64,000 bases of DNA from NCBI GenBank assembly GCA_024280945.1, contig JAMXLO010000122.1, positions 124,001-188,000 of the forward strand, given 5' to 3'. The first letter of the stretch is position 1, and every line of letters begins with the position of its first letter. The notes below the pieces were generated by a model. That model saw nothing but the letters and a program-made list of their open reading frames with translations, was not told the origin of the DNA and searched no databases. Source of the DNA: Acetobacteraceae bacterium (GTDB lineage: Bacteria > Pseudomonadota > Alphaproteobacteria > Acetobacterales > Acetobacteraceae). A program made the position numbers and the translations under genes. Below are positions 25,993-34,223 of the stretch, piece by piece.

Positions 25993-27500
25993 ACGGCTGG
26001 GGCAGCGGCTACGTCACCGACGTCACCTACATGACCGGCTATTACCGCTCACAATCCCCTTCGATCATCTCCCTGGCCTGCCTGTTGTGCAGTGTTGCGT
26101 CACCGTTGCCCGGCCCCGACGATGCTGTGAGCTACGTGGAGCTGGGCTGTGGCCAGGGCCTGACATCGCTGGTTCTCGCCGCCAGCAATCCCCACTGGAA
26201 GGTGACATCGATCGACTTCAACCCGGCGCATATCGCCGCGGCGCGCGCGTGGGCGGCGCAGGCGGGGCTGGAGAACGTCACCTTCCTGGAGGCCGACCTT
26301 TCGACCCTGGGCGAGGATCCGGCGTCCGCCCAGGTGCCCGAGGCAGACTTCGTCAGCATGCATGGGCTGTGGAGCTGGGTACCGCCGGCCGTGCAGCATG
26401 GCATCGTACGGCTGCTGCGCGCCAAGGTGAAGCCAGGCGGCGCGGTGCATGTCAGCTTCAATGCATTACCCGCCTGGGGCGGTGCGTTAGGCCTTCAGCG
26501 CGTGCTGCGTGACTGCGGCCGGCGCTTAGGGTCACGCAGCGACCGACAGGCCGAAGAGGGCTTGAAGCTGGTGCAAGCGCTCCGCGATGCGGACGCGCTG
26601 CAGATCGTCCGCCAGCCGTGGGTGCATGCTCTGGTCGAACGAATGGGCCCGATGCCGACCCAGTATCTCGCGCATGAATATATGAATGACGCCTGGGTGC
26701 CCTGCTTCCACGCCGACCTGGCTGCGGCGCTCTCGGGGGCCAAACTGGAATGGGTCGGCTCGGCCAGCCTTATCGAGAATTTCCCCGATCTGACCCTGAC
26801 GCCAGAGCAGCGCGCCATTGCGCAGCGGTTCGACGACCCGCTGCTGCGCGAGCTGGTGAAGGACATGTGCATCGACCGGTCGCTGCGTCACGACGTGTTC
26901 GTGCGCGGCGCCAGGCGCATGAATACCGCGGCGCGCGACGCAGCACTGATGGATGTCCGGTTGTCGCTGAACATCGCGGCGTCGGAAATGCCGTATGAGG
27001 CGGACATGCCGGCCGGACGTGCCGGGCTGAACCGAGCCTTCTACGGCCCGATCGCCCAGGCGATGGCAACCGGCCCGCAGCGCGTTGGCGATCTGCTGGC
27101 GCTGCCCGAAATCGACGGCAAACGGGACAACCCAGCCGAACTGATCGGCATCCTGGTGGGCCTCGATGTCGCGGAACCGGCGGCGCGACCGCGTGCGGCG
27201 CCGACCGAGCAGGCACTGCGCTTCAACCGGGTGACGACGGAGATCCTGGCGCGTACGGAAAATTTCGGTCGTCCACTCGCTGCAGCCAGCTATGCACTGG
27301 GGACCGGCGCGCCTGCCACCCTATTCGAGCTGCACGCCATGAACCGCCTGCTGTCCGGTGACAGCGAGGCACAGCTCGGCGACTGGGTGCGCGACATCGG
27401 CGTCAACCTGGATGACGAGGGGCGCGGCAAGCTCAGGCAGGTGTTCGAGCGAGCGCTGCACGTCAAACTGCCGATCATGCGTGCCCAGGGCGTGCTTTAG
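25989..27500 (+). CDS. SAM-dependent methyltransferase with regulatory domain, coupled to tssG
   Basis: This 503-residue class I methyltransferase belongs to the family with a C-terminal methyltransferase-regulatory domain. The N-terminal signature YVTDVTYMTGYYRSQSP is typical of it. Motif I is VELGCGQG (residues 50-57), followed by SIDFNP near 75 as the acidic motif for SAM binding. The C-terminal half (about 230-500) is the helical regulatory part. It starts with GTG inside the tssG stop (GTGA), the closest possible coupling to a T6SS baseplate gene. The substrate is unknown; a protein target such as a T6SS component is an inference from position only. It is not part of the core T6SS set. 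Confidence 0.85.
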   Translation: MNGWGSGYVTDVTYMTGYYRSQSPSIISLACLLCSVASPLPGPDDAVSYVELGCGQGLTSLVLAASNPHWKVTSIDFNPAHIAAARAWAAQAGLENVTFLEADLSTLGEDPASAQVPEADFVSMHGLWSWVPPAVQHGIVRLLRAKVKPGGAVHVSFNALPAWGGALGLQRVLRDCGRRLGSRSDRQAEEGLKLVQALRDADALQIVRQPWVHALVERMGPMPTQYLAHEYMNDAWVPCFHADLAAALSGAKLEWVGSASLIENFPDLTLTPEQRAIAQRFDDPLLRELVKDMCIDRSLRHDVFVRGARRMNTAARDAALMDVRLSLNIAASEMPYEADMPAGRAGLNRAFYGPIAQAMATGPQRVGDLLALPEIDGKRDNPAELIGILVGLDVAEPAARPRAAPTEQALRFNRVTTEILARTENFGRPLAAASYALGTGAPATLFELHAMNRLLSGDSEAQLGDWVRDIGVNLDDEGRGKLRQVFERALHVKLPIMRAQGVL

Positions 27501-27502
27501 GA

Positions 27503-27562
27503 CCTCACAAGTCCTCGCCTGCCAGTGCCCGCACCGCTATAATGTGGTCGAGCGTTGTGAGG
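27503..27562 (+). promoter_or_regulatory. Candidate promoter with flanking inverted repeat before the OmpA gene
   Basis: The 72-base gap after the methyltransferase contains a perfect TATAAT (27538-27543), rare in such GC-rich DNA, 30 bases before the GTG of the OmpA gene. No good -35 is visible. An 8-base inverted repeat, CCTCACAA (27503-27510) and TTGTGAGG (27555-27562), brackets it and could be an operator or a stem. The gap marks the likely end of the core T6SS operon and a separate start for the next two genes. Confidence 0.45.
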
Positions 27563-27572
27563 GAATGGTTCC

Positions 27573-28184
27573 GTGCGTGCGCTGATCGCCCCGCTGATCG
27601 TTGCCCCGATGGTCGCCGGTTTCATGCCGGCCGCGGCACAGAATCCTTCGGCCGACCAGATCATCAACTCGCTGCGGCCAAGTGGAAACCTGGTGATGGG
27701 CGGGACCCGCGGGATCAGGTTGGCGCCAAGCGGCGATGCATCCTCGCAGCCCCAGGTTGCTCCGCCACCGGCACAGGCGCAGCCGCGTGTCGCCGCCAGC
27801 AAGCCAGTTCCGATACCAGCGGCGGCGACGGCGGCTCCGGCGGTCAACCTGACAGTCAACTTTGCCAATGGCTCAGCCGAGCTGACGCCGGCGGCGATCC
27901 GCACGTTGGATGAACTTGGCCGCGCGCTGTCCAGCAAGGACCTGGCAGGCTACCGGTTCCGCATTGAAGGACATACCGACACGGTTGGCTCGCTCGACTA
28001 CAATCGTGCATTGTCCGAGCGGCGGGCCGAGGCGGTGGTCGACTATGTAGCCAAGAAGTATGGCGTCGATCCCAGCCGTTTACAGGCGGTCGGTATGGGA
28101 GAGGATGGCCTGCTGGTCCCGACCCCGCCGCAGACGCCCGAGCCGCGCAATCGCCGTGTCCAGGTGATCAATCTGGGCGCATGA
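27573..28184 (+). CDS. Exported OmpA-family peptidoglycan-binding protein
   Basis: This 203-residue protein has a signal peptide (MRALIAPLIVAPMVAGFMPAAAQ), with likely cleavage after AAA or AAQ near residue 23. A low-complexity Pro/Ala linker (about 55-90) follows, then an OmpA C-terminal domain (about 95-203). The domain has FANGSAELTPAAI, EGHTDTVGS, YNRALSERRAEAVVDYV and NRRVQV, the residues that bind diaminopimelate in peptidoglycan. It has no lipobox and no beta-barrel, so it is a periplasmic cell-wall binder. It starts with GTG. It lies between the T6SS block and the HExxH gene and may anchor one of them to the wall; TssL already carries its own OmpA domain. Confidence 0.85.
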   Translation: MRALIAPLIVAPMVAGFMPAAAQNPSADQIINSLRPSGNLVMGGTRGIRLAPSGDASSQPQVAPPPAQAQPRVAASKPVPIPAAATAAPAVNLTVNFANGSAELTPAAIRTLDELGRALSSKDLAGYRFRIEGHTDTVGSLDYNRALSERRAEAVVDYVAKKYGVDPSRLQAVGMGEDGLLVPTPPQTPEPRNRRVQVINLGA

Positions 28185-28209
28185 CGGTCGCCGTGCCGGC
28201 GGCCGACGC

Positions 28210-29208
28210 ATGAACCCGGCAGACACAGGCCCCGACGATACTGTACGGATCGTGCCGTCCCGCAAACGTGCCGCCTGGCCGTTCATCGCAATCACGATCG
28301 CTGCGGTTGTCCTTGCCGGATCGTTCGGAGCGTGGCTGTTTCGGCCACTCGCCACGAATGCACCGATCGTCGCGACGCCTCGGCCGACTCACCCCGTCGC
28401 AGCCGCCCTGCCATTCGACATCGTCACCGCCGGTGAGCAGGAGATTGCCGAGCACGCTCCGGCATCATTCACGGTGTTCCGTTTTGCGGACAACCCGCAC
28501 ATCCTGGTGCTCGACTTCGCCTCGCTGACCGAACAGGGGCGGATGCTCAATCGGCTCGCTGCGTTCGTGGAAAAATCTGGCGCCCCGCATGATCGAGTGC
28601 TGACCGACGCCGAACTGGACGCGACGATCCGGGAGCACGGCGATACCGTGGAGACGTTCTACCTCGGCCATGATTACGCGGCGGAGGCACTGGTCCGATT
28701 CTTCGCCACCGCCGACCGGCAGGGCATCGAACTTGACCGCGAGGAAGAGAGGCTGCGGGCGCTGCTGCGACAGGTAGGCTGGTCGGCAAGGGACGTGGGC
28801 GCCGCGCTGATCTCGATACCGGCGGTCGGCAGCGACCCTCGCATCACCCCGGCGGTCCGGGCCGGCATATTGCGCCACGAGCTGTCGCACGGGGAATTCT
28901 TCAGCAATCCGGCCTACGCCGAGTACGTCGGCAATTTCTGGCGTACGGAATTGACGCCCGAAGAGAAAGCCGGCATCCGCGCCTTTCTGGGCAGGGACGA
29001 GTATGACATCAGCGTCGAGCAGCTGATGGTCAACGAGATGCAGGCATATCTGATGTTCACCTGCGAACCTTCGCTGTTTCGGCCCGATATGGCCGGCATG
29101 ACCCAGGGGCGATTGACCATGCTGCAGGATCGCTTCCTCGCGGGGATGCCCACGGGCTGGTTGCGCGATGTGCTGACAAGCCACCTGGCCACTGCCTCGG
29201 CAAAGTAA
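28210..29208 (+). CDS. Membrane-anchored protein with HExxH motif, putative zinc metallopeptidase
   Basis: This 332-residue protein of no family I can name has an N-terminal transmembrane anchor (about 22-44) after a short basic cytoplasmic tail, so the rest should face the periplasm. It contains HELSH at 223-227, a complete HExxH zinc motif. About 50 residues later comes NEMQAY with Glu 276, in the place of the third ligand of gluzincins. Both sit in regions predicted as helices by eye (AVRAGILRHELSHGEFF). Family knowledge says this arrangement is typical of zinc peptidases; activity is an inference. It lies 25 bases after the OmpA gene, probably in one operon with it, and converges on the kinase gene with a 7-base gap. 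Confidence 0.65.
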   Translation: MNPADTGPDDTVRIVPSRKRAAWPFIAITIAAVVLAGSFGAWLFRPLATNAPIVATPRPTHPVAAALPFDIVTAGEQEIAEHAPASFTVFRFADNPHILVLDFASLTEQGRMLNRLAAFVEKSGAPHDRVLTDAELDATIREHGDTVETFYLGHDYAAEALVRFFATADRQGIELDREEERLRALLRQVGWSARDVGAALISIPAVGSDPRITPAVRAGILRHELSHGEFFSNPAYAEYVGNFWRTELTPEEKAGIRAFLGRDEYDISVEQLMVNEMQAYLMFTCEPSLFRPDMAGMTQGRLTMLQDRFLAGMPTGWLRDVLTSHLATASAK

Positions 29209-29215
29209 GCAGCCG

Positions 29216-31111
29216 TTATTTCGGCAACGCTTCTACAGCAATCGCGGCACCAGCAAGGCGATCGCCCCGAAGGCGGAGCTGCTCGAGCCGGGCCTGCAGC
29301 GCGTGCAGATATTCATCCGCCATCTCGGCGTTGCTCGGACGTGGCCGCTCGAACAAGGGCTCCGAGGACGCCACGGCGATGATCATATCCATCCCATAAG
29401 GCTCGCCGATGACCCATGCAGGATTGTCCAGGATGATCTTCTCGCTGGCCCGGTAGGTGCGTGGCGGGTCCGCGGCGATGCCCATCTTGGGATCGGCAAG
29501 TTGCGGGTAGAGGTGCTGTACCGAGCCGTCATGCGCGAGGTAATCAACCCGCAGCCGACCGGCGAAGTCCGGCATCACCAGGCGCATCCGGATGTTCTCA
29601 CCGTCGTGCAGTCTGGTCTTGCCGCCCGCCATCTGCAGATCAAGGCGGGGTCCCCCCGTCGCGGCAAAGCCTGGGGTGATCGGGCGCAGCAGGTTCAGCG
29701 CCGGGCAGAACACCTGGTCCATACCATCCACCCGCCATTCGATCTGGCCTGGCGGCACGAGCGCGGTCACCCCCTGGCGCAGCTCTTCGACCGAACGATC
29801 GCCGGCGTAGCCGTTGAGTGCGACAACGCCATTGTCGGCGAGGTCGCCTCGGAGCAGTGCGCAGTTTCGGCTGCTTACCCACTCCGTGATCCGGCGGCGC
29901 AAAGTATCGAGCCCCGTGATGGCAAGCTGTTGGTTCGGTGACGGCTGCGCTTCCTCTGTCCGCGGCGGCAACACCGCGCCGGGCGACGAGGGGCCACTAT
30001 CGCTGGACTTCGCGGGAGCCGGTTCAGCGCCCAACTGGGTCTCGGGTTTGCTGACAGTCGCCTCCGAGGTCGGCGGTCGAGACGATGATTGGAGCAACCA
30101 CCAGGCTCCGCCACCGATCATCGCGAGAAGCGCAAGCGCCACGCCGCCAGCAAGTCGCGGTATCTTTGCGCGCGGCGGCGAGACGTCGGCCGGAATGGTC
30201 CGCTGCGGAGGCGCGCTGGTTGCAGAAGCGCCCGGGGGCGGGGGCGCCGAGACCAAGGTCGCCTCGGTTTCCGCGACCCGAAGTTCGGCTTGCCTGGCCA
30301 TAGCCGTGCGGATCGCCTCGGCAAATGCCTTCGCGGACGGAAAGCGATCCTCGGGACGCTTGGCCATTGCGCGGCGCACCACCTCATCGAAGGACGGTGG
30401 TGCGGTGACCGAAAGCTGCGATGGCAAAGGTGGGTCGGTATTCAGCGCCTTGTGCATGATTGCCGACATGCCACCCTCGAACGGTCGCTCGCCGGTCAGC
30501 AACTGGTAAAGCAGTACACCGGAGGAATAGATGTCGGTACGGGCGTCCACCACCTGGCCCATGAACTGCTCAGGCGACATGTAGGCCGGGGTGCCCAACA
30601 GCGTGCCCGCCTGGGTGATCGAACTGCTCTCGACCCGCGCAATGCCGAAATCGGCGATCTTTGTCTGACCGTCGTCGGTCAACATGACATTGGCGGGCTT
30701 GATGTCGCGATGTACGACGCCGCGTTCGTGGCTGAACTGCAGTCCGGCGAGCAGTCCCTCCATCACCCGCACCGCGTCGGTAAGTGCGAAACGTTCCTGC
30801 TTGTCGAGCAGCGCCTTCAGCGGCGGGCCGTCGACATACTCCATGACGATGTAGGCAAGGTCGCTGGTCTCGCCGTAGTCGAACACACCGACGATGTTGG
30901 GGTGGTGCAACCGGCCCGCGGCCTGCGCCTCGCGGCGGAAGCGTGCCAATGCCTCCTCGGTCTCCGGGTCGGCGTGGTCGGGCAGCTTGACCATCTTGAT
31001 CGCCACCCGGCGCGCAATGGCCGGGTCCCAGCCTTCGTAAACCGTGCCCATGGCGCCGCGGCCTAAGGTGCGCTTGATCGCGTACTTCCCCAGGACCTCA
31101 AGCATTTCCAT
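29216..31111 (-). CDS. Transmembrane Ser/Thr protein kinase with C-terminal DUF4384-like domain
   Basis: This 631-residue Hanks-type kinase has Gly loop GRGAMGTVYEG (17-27), Lys 39 (VAIKMVK), catalytic HRDIKPAN (134-141), DFG (154-156) and SPEQF in place of APE; all key residues are kept. A Pro-rich segment leads to one transmembrane helix (about 319-341). The outer part (about 390-631) ends in a DUF4384-like region (MRLVMPDFAGRLRVDYL, IGEPYGMDMIIAVASSEPL). The start ATG 31111 lies 7 bases after the CHAT gene stop; upstream in-frame starts would run into that gene. With the FHA protein and the PP2C phosphatase it can complete a T6SS threonine-phosphorylation switch, but it may equally serve the CHAT/TPS operon in which it sits. 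Confidence 0.88.
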   Translation of the reverse strand: MEMLEVLGKYAIKRTLGRGAMGTVYEGWDPAIARRVAIKMVKLPDHADPETEEALARFRREAQAAGRLHHPNIVGVFDYGETSDLAYIVMEYVDGPPLKALLDKQERFALTDAVRVMEGLLAGLQFSHERGVVHRDIKPANVMLTDDGQTKIADFGIARVESSSITQAGTLLGTPAYMSPEQFMGQVVDARTDIYSSGVLLYQLLTGERPFEGGMSAIMHKALNTDPPLPSQLSVTAPPSFDEVVRRAMAKRPEDRFPSAKAFAEAIRTAMARQAELRVAETEATLVSAPPPPGASATSAPPQRTIPADVSPPRAKIPRLAGGVALALLAMIGGGAWWLLQSSSRPPTSEATVSKPETQLGAEPAPAKSSDSGPSSPGAVLPPRTEEAQPSPNQQLAITGLDTLRRRITEWVSSRNCALLRGDLADNGVVALNGYAGDRSVEELRQGVTALVPPGQIEWRVDGMDQVFCPALNLLRPITPGFAATGGPRLDLQMAGGKTRLHDGENIRMRLVMPDFAGRLRVDYLAHDGSVQHLYPQLADPKMGIAADPPRTYRASEKIILDNPAWVIGEPYGMDMIIAVASSEPLFERPRPSNAEMADEYLHALQARLEQLRLRGDRLAGAAIAVEALPK

Positions 31112-31118
31112 AGAGTAG

Positions 31119-34100
31119 TTATAGACCGGCGAGATGCGGTAAAGAAACGATCGCCTGAGTTCGCCCCGGCGCACGCTGGCCGCCTTCGCCGATAACTGCA
31201 AATGGTGCCCAAAAGAATGGATGCGCGATGTCGCTTGGCAGACCCTTTCCAGCGTCTGCGAGTATAGCAAGCTGCGCATCCCTGAGCGCGCCGGCGACAC
31301 CACGCGCGGGGTCGTCGCGCAGGCGCTTCAGGGTGTCGGCCACCAGAAAGGCCGCCACCTGGTCGTTCACTGCCCAATGCGTCACCTCCAGCGACCGGGC
31401 GCCGGCATAGAAGAACGCGCGGGCCAGTCCCGAGAGGCTCTCGCCGGCGGTGGAACCGCCAGGCCCACCGGAATTGCACGCCGAGAGGATGACAAGGTCG
31501 GCGTCCAGGTCGAGATTGACCACGGCGCTGGCAGTGAGCAAAGCGCCCGCTGCATTCGGCGCATTGGGCGGCGCCGAGGTTACTATGGCGGGTTCGCTCT
31601 GGCAGCGGAGTTCTGCCGGCAGCAGTGCGTGCGTGGAGAACTGCAGGATGCGATAGTCCTTGAGCCGGGCCCGCATCACGGCATCAGCCGTGAAGGCCGA
31701 ACCGAGCAGTTCGTCCGAGGCCCCGGCGCCAAGTAGGGCACGGGCGGCATCCAGCTCCTTTCGGGCATAGGGCAGCGGCGGCAGGCTGGCGAGCAGTCTC
31801 GCGCTTTCCGTGCAGCCGAGGCCAGAGAACGTCCGTTCGGCCTGCGCCAGAGTTACGGGACGGAAATCACCGAACCCGAACCATGGATGCGTCGCGCGCG
31901 AGCCGAGTGCGATCTTGCGCAGTGCGACGAAGTTCGATGGCGCGGGCACATGCGCCAGGGTGAAACGGCGCACCAGCCAGGGGGCGTCGGCAAGATTGGC
32001 GGGATCCGCAGGGCCGGTCAGCAGTACCTCGAAGGGCAGCGCCAGCAAGGGACCTGCCGGCGCGACGACCAGCGACTTCACGCCGTCTAGCCCATCGCCC
32101 AGGCCGCCGAGTGTCATCTGGTAAAGCTTCTGCGCATCGACGATGTCGAATAGCGGCAGGCCCCTGGTGGTCAGCTCGATGCCGGCCCGCACCCGCCGCA
32201 CCAGTTCGCCAATGTCCTTCAGACCGCCGTCGATCTTCGATACCGCAACGGTGTTGTTGCGCAGCAAGAACACCCAGCCATCCTGATCACTGAGTGTGAT
32301 CGCGACGAAAGCCTCGTCCGGGTGCAGTGCCGCGAACACATCCGGGGCCGGGACCACCTGCTGTACCAGCTGGCCGTAATTGGGCGAGGCCGCCTGCAGC
32401 GCGGCATCGGCATCCGCCAACGTTGCCTGGGCGTCGCTGATCGCCTGGTCCAGCCCCGGCGCGGCACTCGCCGAGGGTATGCCCTGCTTCTTTGCCTCCG
32501 CGAGTTCATCCCGCCGGCGGTACAGGTCCGACAGCTTCACCGATGCGTCCTGACGATAGCGAATCGCCTCGGCGACTTTCGGATCGCGTGCGTTCTCGGA
32601 CAAACGCGCCGTCGCCTGGGCGATCTGTTGGCTGGTGATGCCGCCCTGGGCCAACTGCACTGCCGTGAACATCTCGGTCAGCAGTTCCTGCCGCTGACCC
32701 TGCCGCTGATCTGCGGCGGCAGCATAGACATCCAGGCACCCGGCCATCAGCAGCGATGTCGTTCCGGCCTTCAGTGCCGCAAGCGACTGCACGGCATTGC
32801 GACAGATCGGCAAGGCAGCACCGGCGCGGCCTGCCTTGGTGAGTTCCCTTGCGCGCAACAGGTAGGTGTCAGCCAGCGGCTTGGAGCCAGGCAGCGAGCG
32901 ATTGAACGCCGCAGTCGATTGCAGCAGGTCATCGAGCGCCTGATCGTCCAGGCCGCGGGCGGCGGCGGTCAGCCCGCTGGTGCGATACAGGCGCGCGTTC
33001 AGGATCGGCTGCGAGAGGCCGTTGCCGCGCGCCAGGTTCGACGCAGACTGCAATGCCGCCTCGGCATCTTGCGGCTTCCCCATGACGCGCAGCACGGTGC
33101 CGCGGTTGCGCCGGACCTCGATCAGGCCGAGCAGTGCCTGACGCGCGCGCGGATCGGTCACCAGATCCTGGGTCGGCATCAGGTCTGCCAGGCTGATACG
33201 GCCGGCACGGGCGAAGTTGCCGACAGGCGCATTAGGCCGTGGCTTGGCCGCAAGCGCGTCGGCGGGGACCTCCGCCGCATATGCCGTGTCTGCCTTGGTC
33301 AGCAGGTCGAGCGCCTGTTCAAGGCGGCCCTGGTTCAGTGCATCCAGCCCACGATAATGCAGTAGGCGCGCGCGTACCGTGGTGTCGGCAGAACCGGGCG
33401 CCAGTCGGTCGGCATCGGCGAACAGCGAATCAGCCTCGGCGAAGCGCCCTGCGTTGGAGAGCTGGAGCGCCAGAGACATCAGCGCCGTCGACGTGTTTGG
33501 ATTGTCCTTGCCGAGCGCCTTCTGCTGCAGCGCCAGCGCGGCACGAAATGCGCTTTCCGCTGCGCCCGGATTGTCGGCCAGGTTGGCGCGCGTTCCGGCG
33601 GCCATCAACGCGTCGTATTGCCCGACGTCGCCCGAACCGAAGGATCTGGCCGCGAGGCGGCTCGCCAGCAGGGCATCGGCGCTCGAGCTTGGCGCGACAG
33701 CATCGGCGCGCGTCACACCGGCGAGCACGCCGATCGACCGTTCCATCACCTGCGCCGCTGGCAATACGCTATCGGCGTAGAAGACCGTTCCGTTCACCAG
33801 CGCGACCATCGCAACATGTGGCCAGCCGCCGACCAACCGCGTACATTGCATCAGTTCGGCAGGGTTGCCGCCAAGCACCGTTGTCGCGACCGGCTGTTCG
33901 CAGCGGAACCGCGTATCGAGCCCGCTGCGCCACTGGCTTGCGGTCGCAAGCGCTGCGAGTTCGCTCGCGGTGCCAGCACCACCAGAACGGACGTGCGCGC
34001 TAGGTTGCTGCCAGCTGCCGCAGAACACTTCGGCGCTCTGTTCGGCCGCTGACTGCTGGGTGCACTCCTCGCCCACCGAGTTCTTGCCGATCGCCAACTG

Positions 34101-34223
34101 CGCTTCCGGTATGGCGACGTTCCGCGCGCCATGCACATAGGAGCCGGGCGACGGCGTGGCGCAGTCCGCCAGCAGCAGCGCAAATGGCAGCAGCCGAAGG
34201 AAGGCACACACACGCAAGATCAT
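31119..34223 (-). CDS. CHAT-domain (caspase-like) protein with TPR region and lipoprotein-like N-terminus
   Basis: This 1034-residue protein has a signal-like N-terminus ending LLLADCATPSPG; the Cys after LAD resembles a lipobox, with Asp at -1 atypical. The middle (about 200-330) has TPR-like helices (AALALQQKALGKDNPNTSTA). The C-terminal CHAT domain holds the expected catalytic dyad: His 865 in FSTHALL and Cys 916 in ILSACNSGG. CHAT proteins are caspase-fold peptidases; several act in defence or cell-death pathways, and many stand beside filamentous haemagglutinin genes. Here it follows TpsB and TpsA and precedes the kinase. The ATG at 34223 overlaps the tpsA stop by one base. An exported CHAT protein acting on the TpsA exoprotein is an inference. 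Confidence 0.88.
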   Translation of the reverse strand: MILRVCAFLRLLPFALLLADCATPSPGSYVHGARNVAIPEAQLAIGKNSVGEECTQQSAAEQSAEVFCGSWQQPSAHVRSGGAGTASELAALATASQWRSGLDTRFRCEQPVATTVLGGNPAELMQCTRLVGGWPHVAMVALVNGTVFYADSVLPAAQVMERSIGVLAGVTRADAVAPSSSADALLASRLAARSFGSGDVGQYDALMAAGTRANLADNPGAAESAFRAALALQQKALGKDNPNTSTALMSLALQLSNAGRFAEADSLFADADRLAPGSADTTVRARLLHYRGLDALNQGRLEQALDLLTKADTAYAAEVPADALAAKPRPNAPVGNFARAGRISLADLMPTQDLVTDPRARQALLGLIEVRRNRGTVLRVMGKPQDAEAALQSASNLARGNGLSQPILNARLYRTSGLTAAARGLDDQALDDLLQSTAAFNRSLPGSKPLADTYLLRARELTKAGRAGAALPICRNAVQSLAALKAGTTSLLMAGCLDVYAAAADQRQGQRQELLTEMFTAVQLAQGGITSQQIAQATARLSENARDPKVAEAIRYRQDASVKLSDLYRRRDELAEAKKQGIPSASAAPGLDQAISDAQATLADADAALQAASPNYGQLVQQVVPAPDVFAALHPDEAFVAITLSDQDGWVFLLRNNTVAVSKIDGGLKDIGELVRRVRAGIELTTRGLPLFDIVDAQKLYQMTLGGLGDGLDGVKSLVVAPAGPLLALPFEVLLTGPADPANLADAPWLVRRFTLAHVPAPSNFVALRKIALGSRATHPWFGFGDFRPVTLAQAERTFSGLGCTESARLLASLPPLPYARKELDAARALLGAGASDELLGSAFTADAVMRARLKDYRILQFSTHALLPAELRCQSEPAIVTSAPPNAPNAAGALLTASAVVNLDLDADLVILSACNSGGPGGSTAGESLSGLARAFFYAGARSLEVTHWAVNDQVAAFLVADTLKRLRDDPARGVAGALRDAQLAILADAGKGLPSDIAHPFFWAPFAVIGEGGQRAPGRTQAIVSLPHLAGL

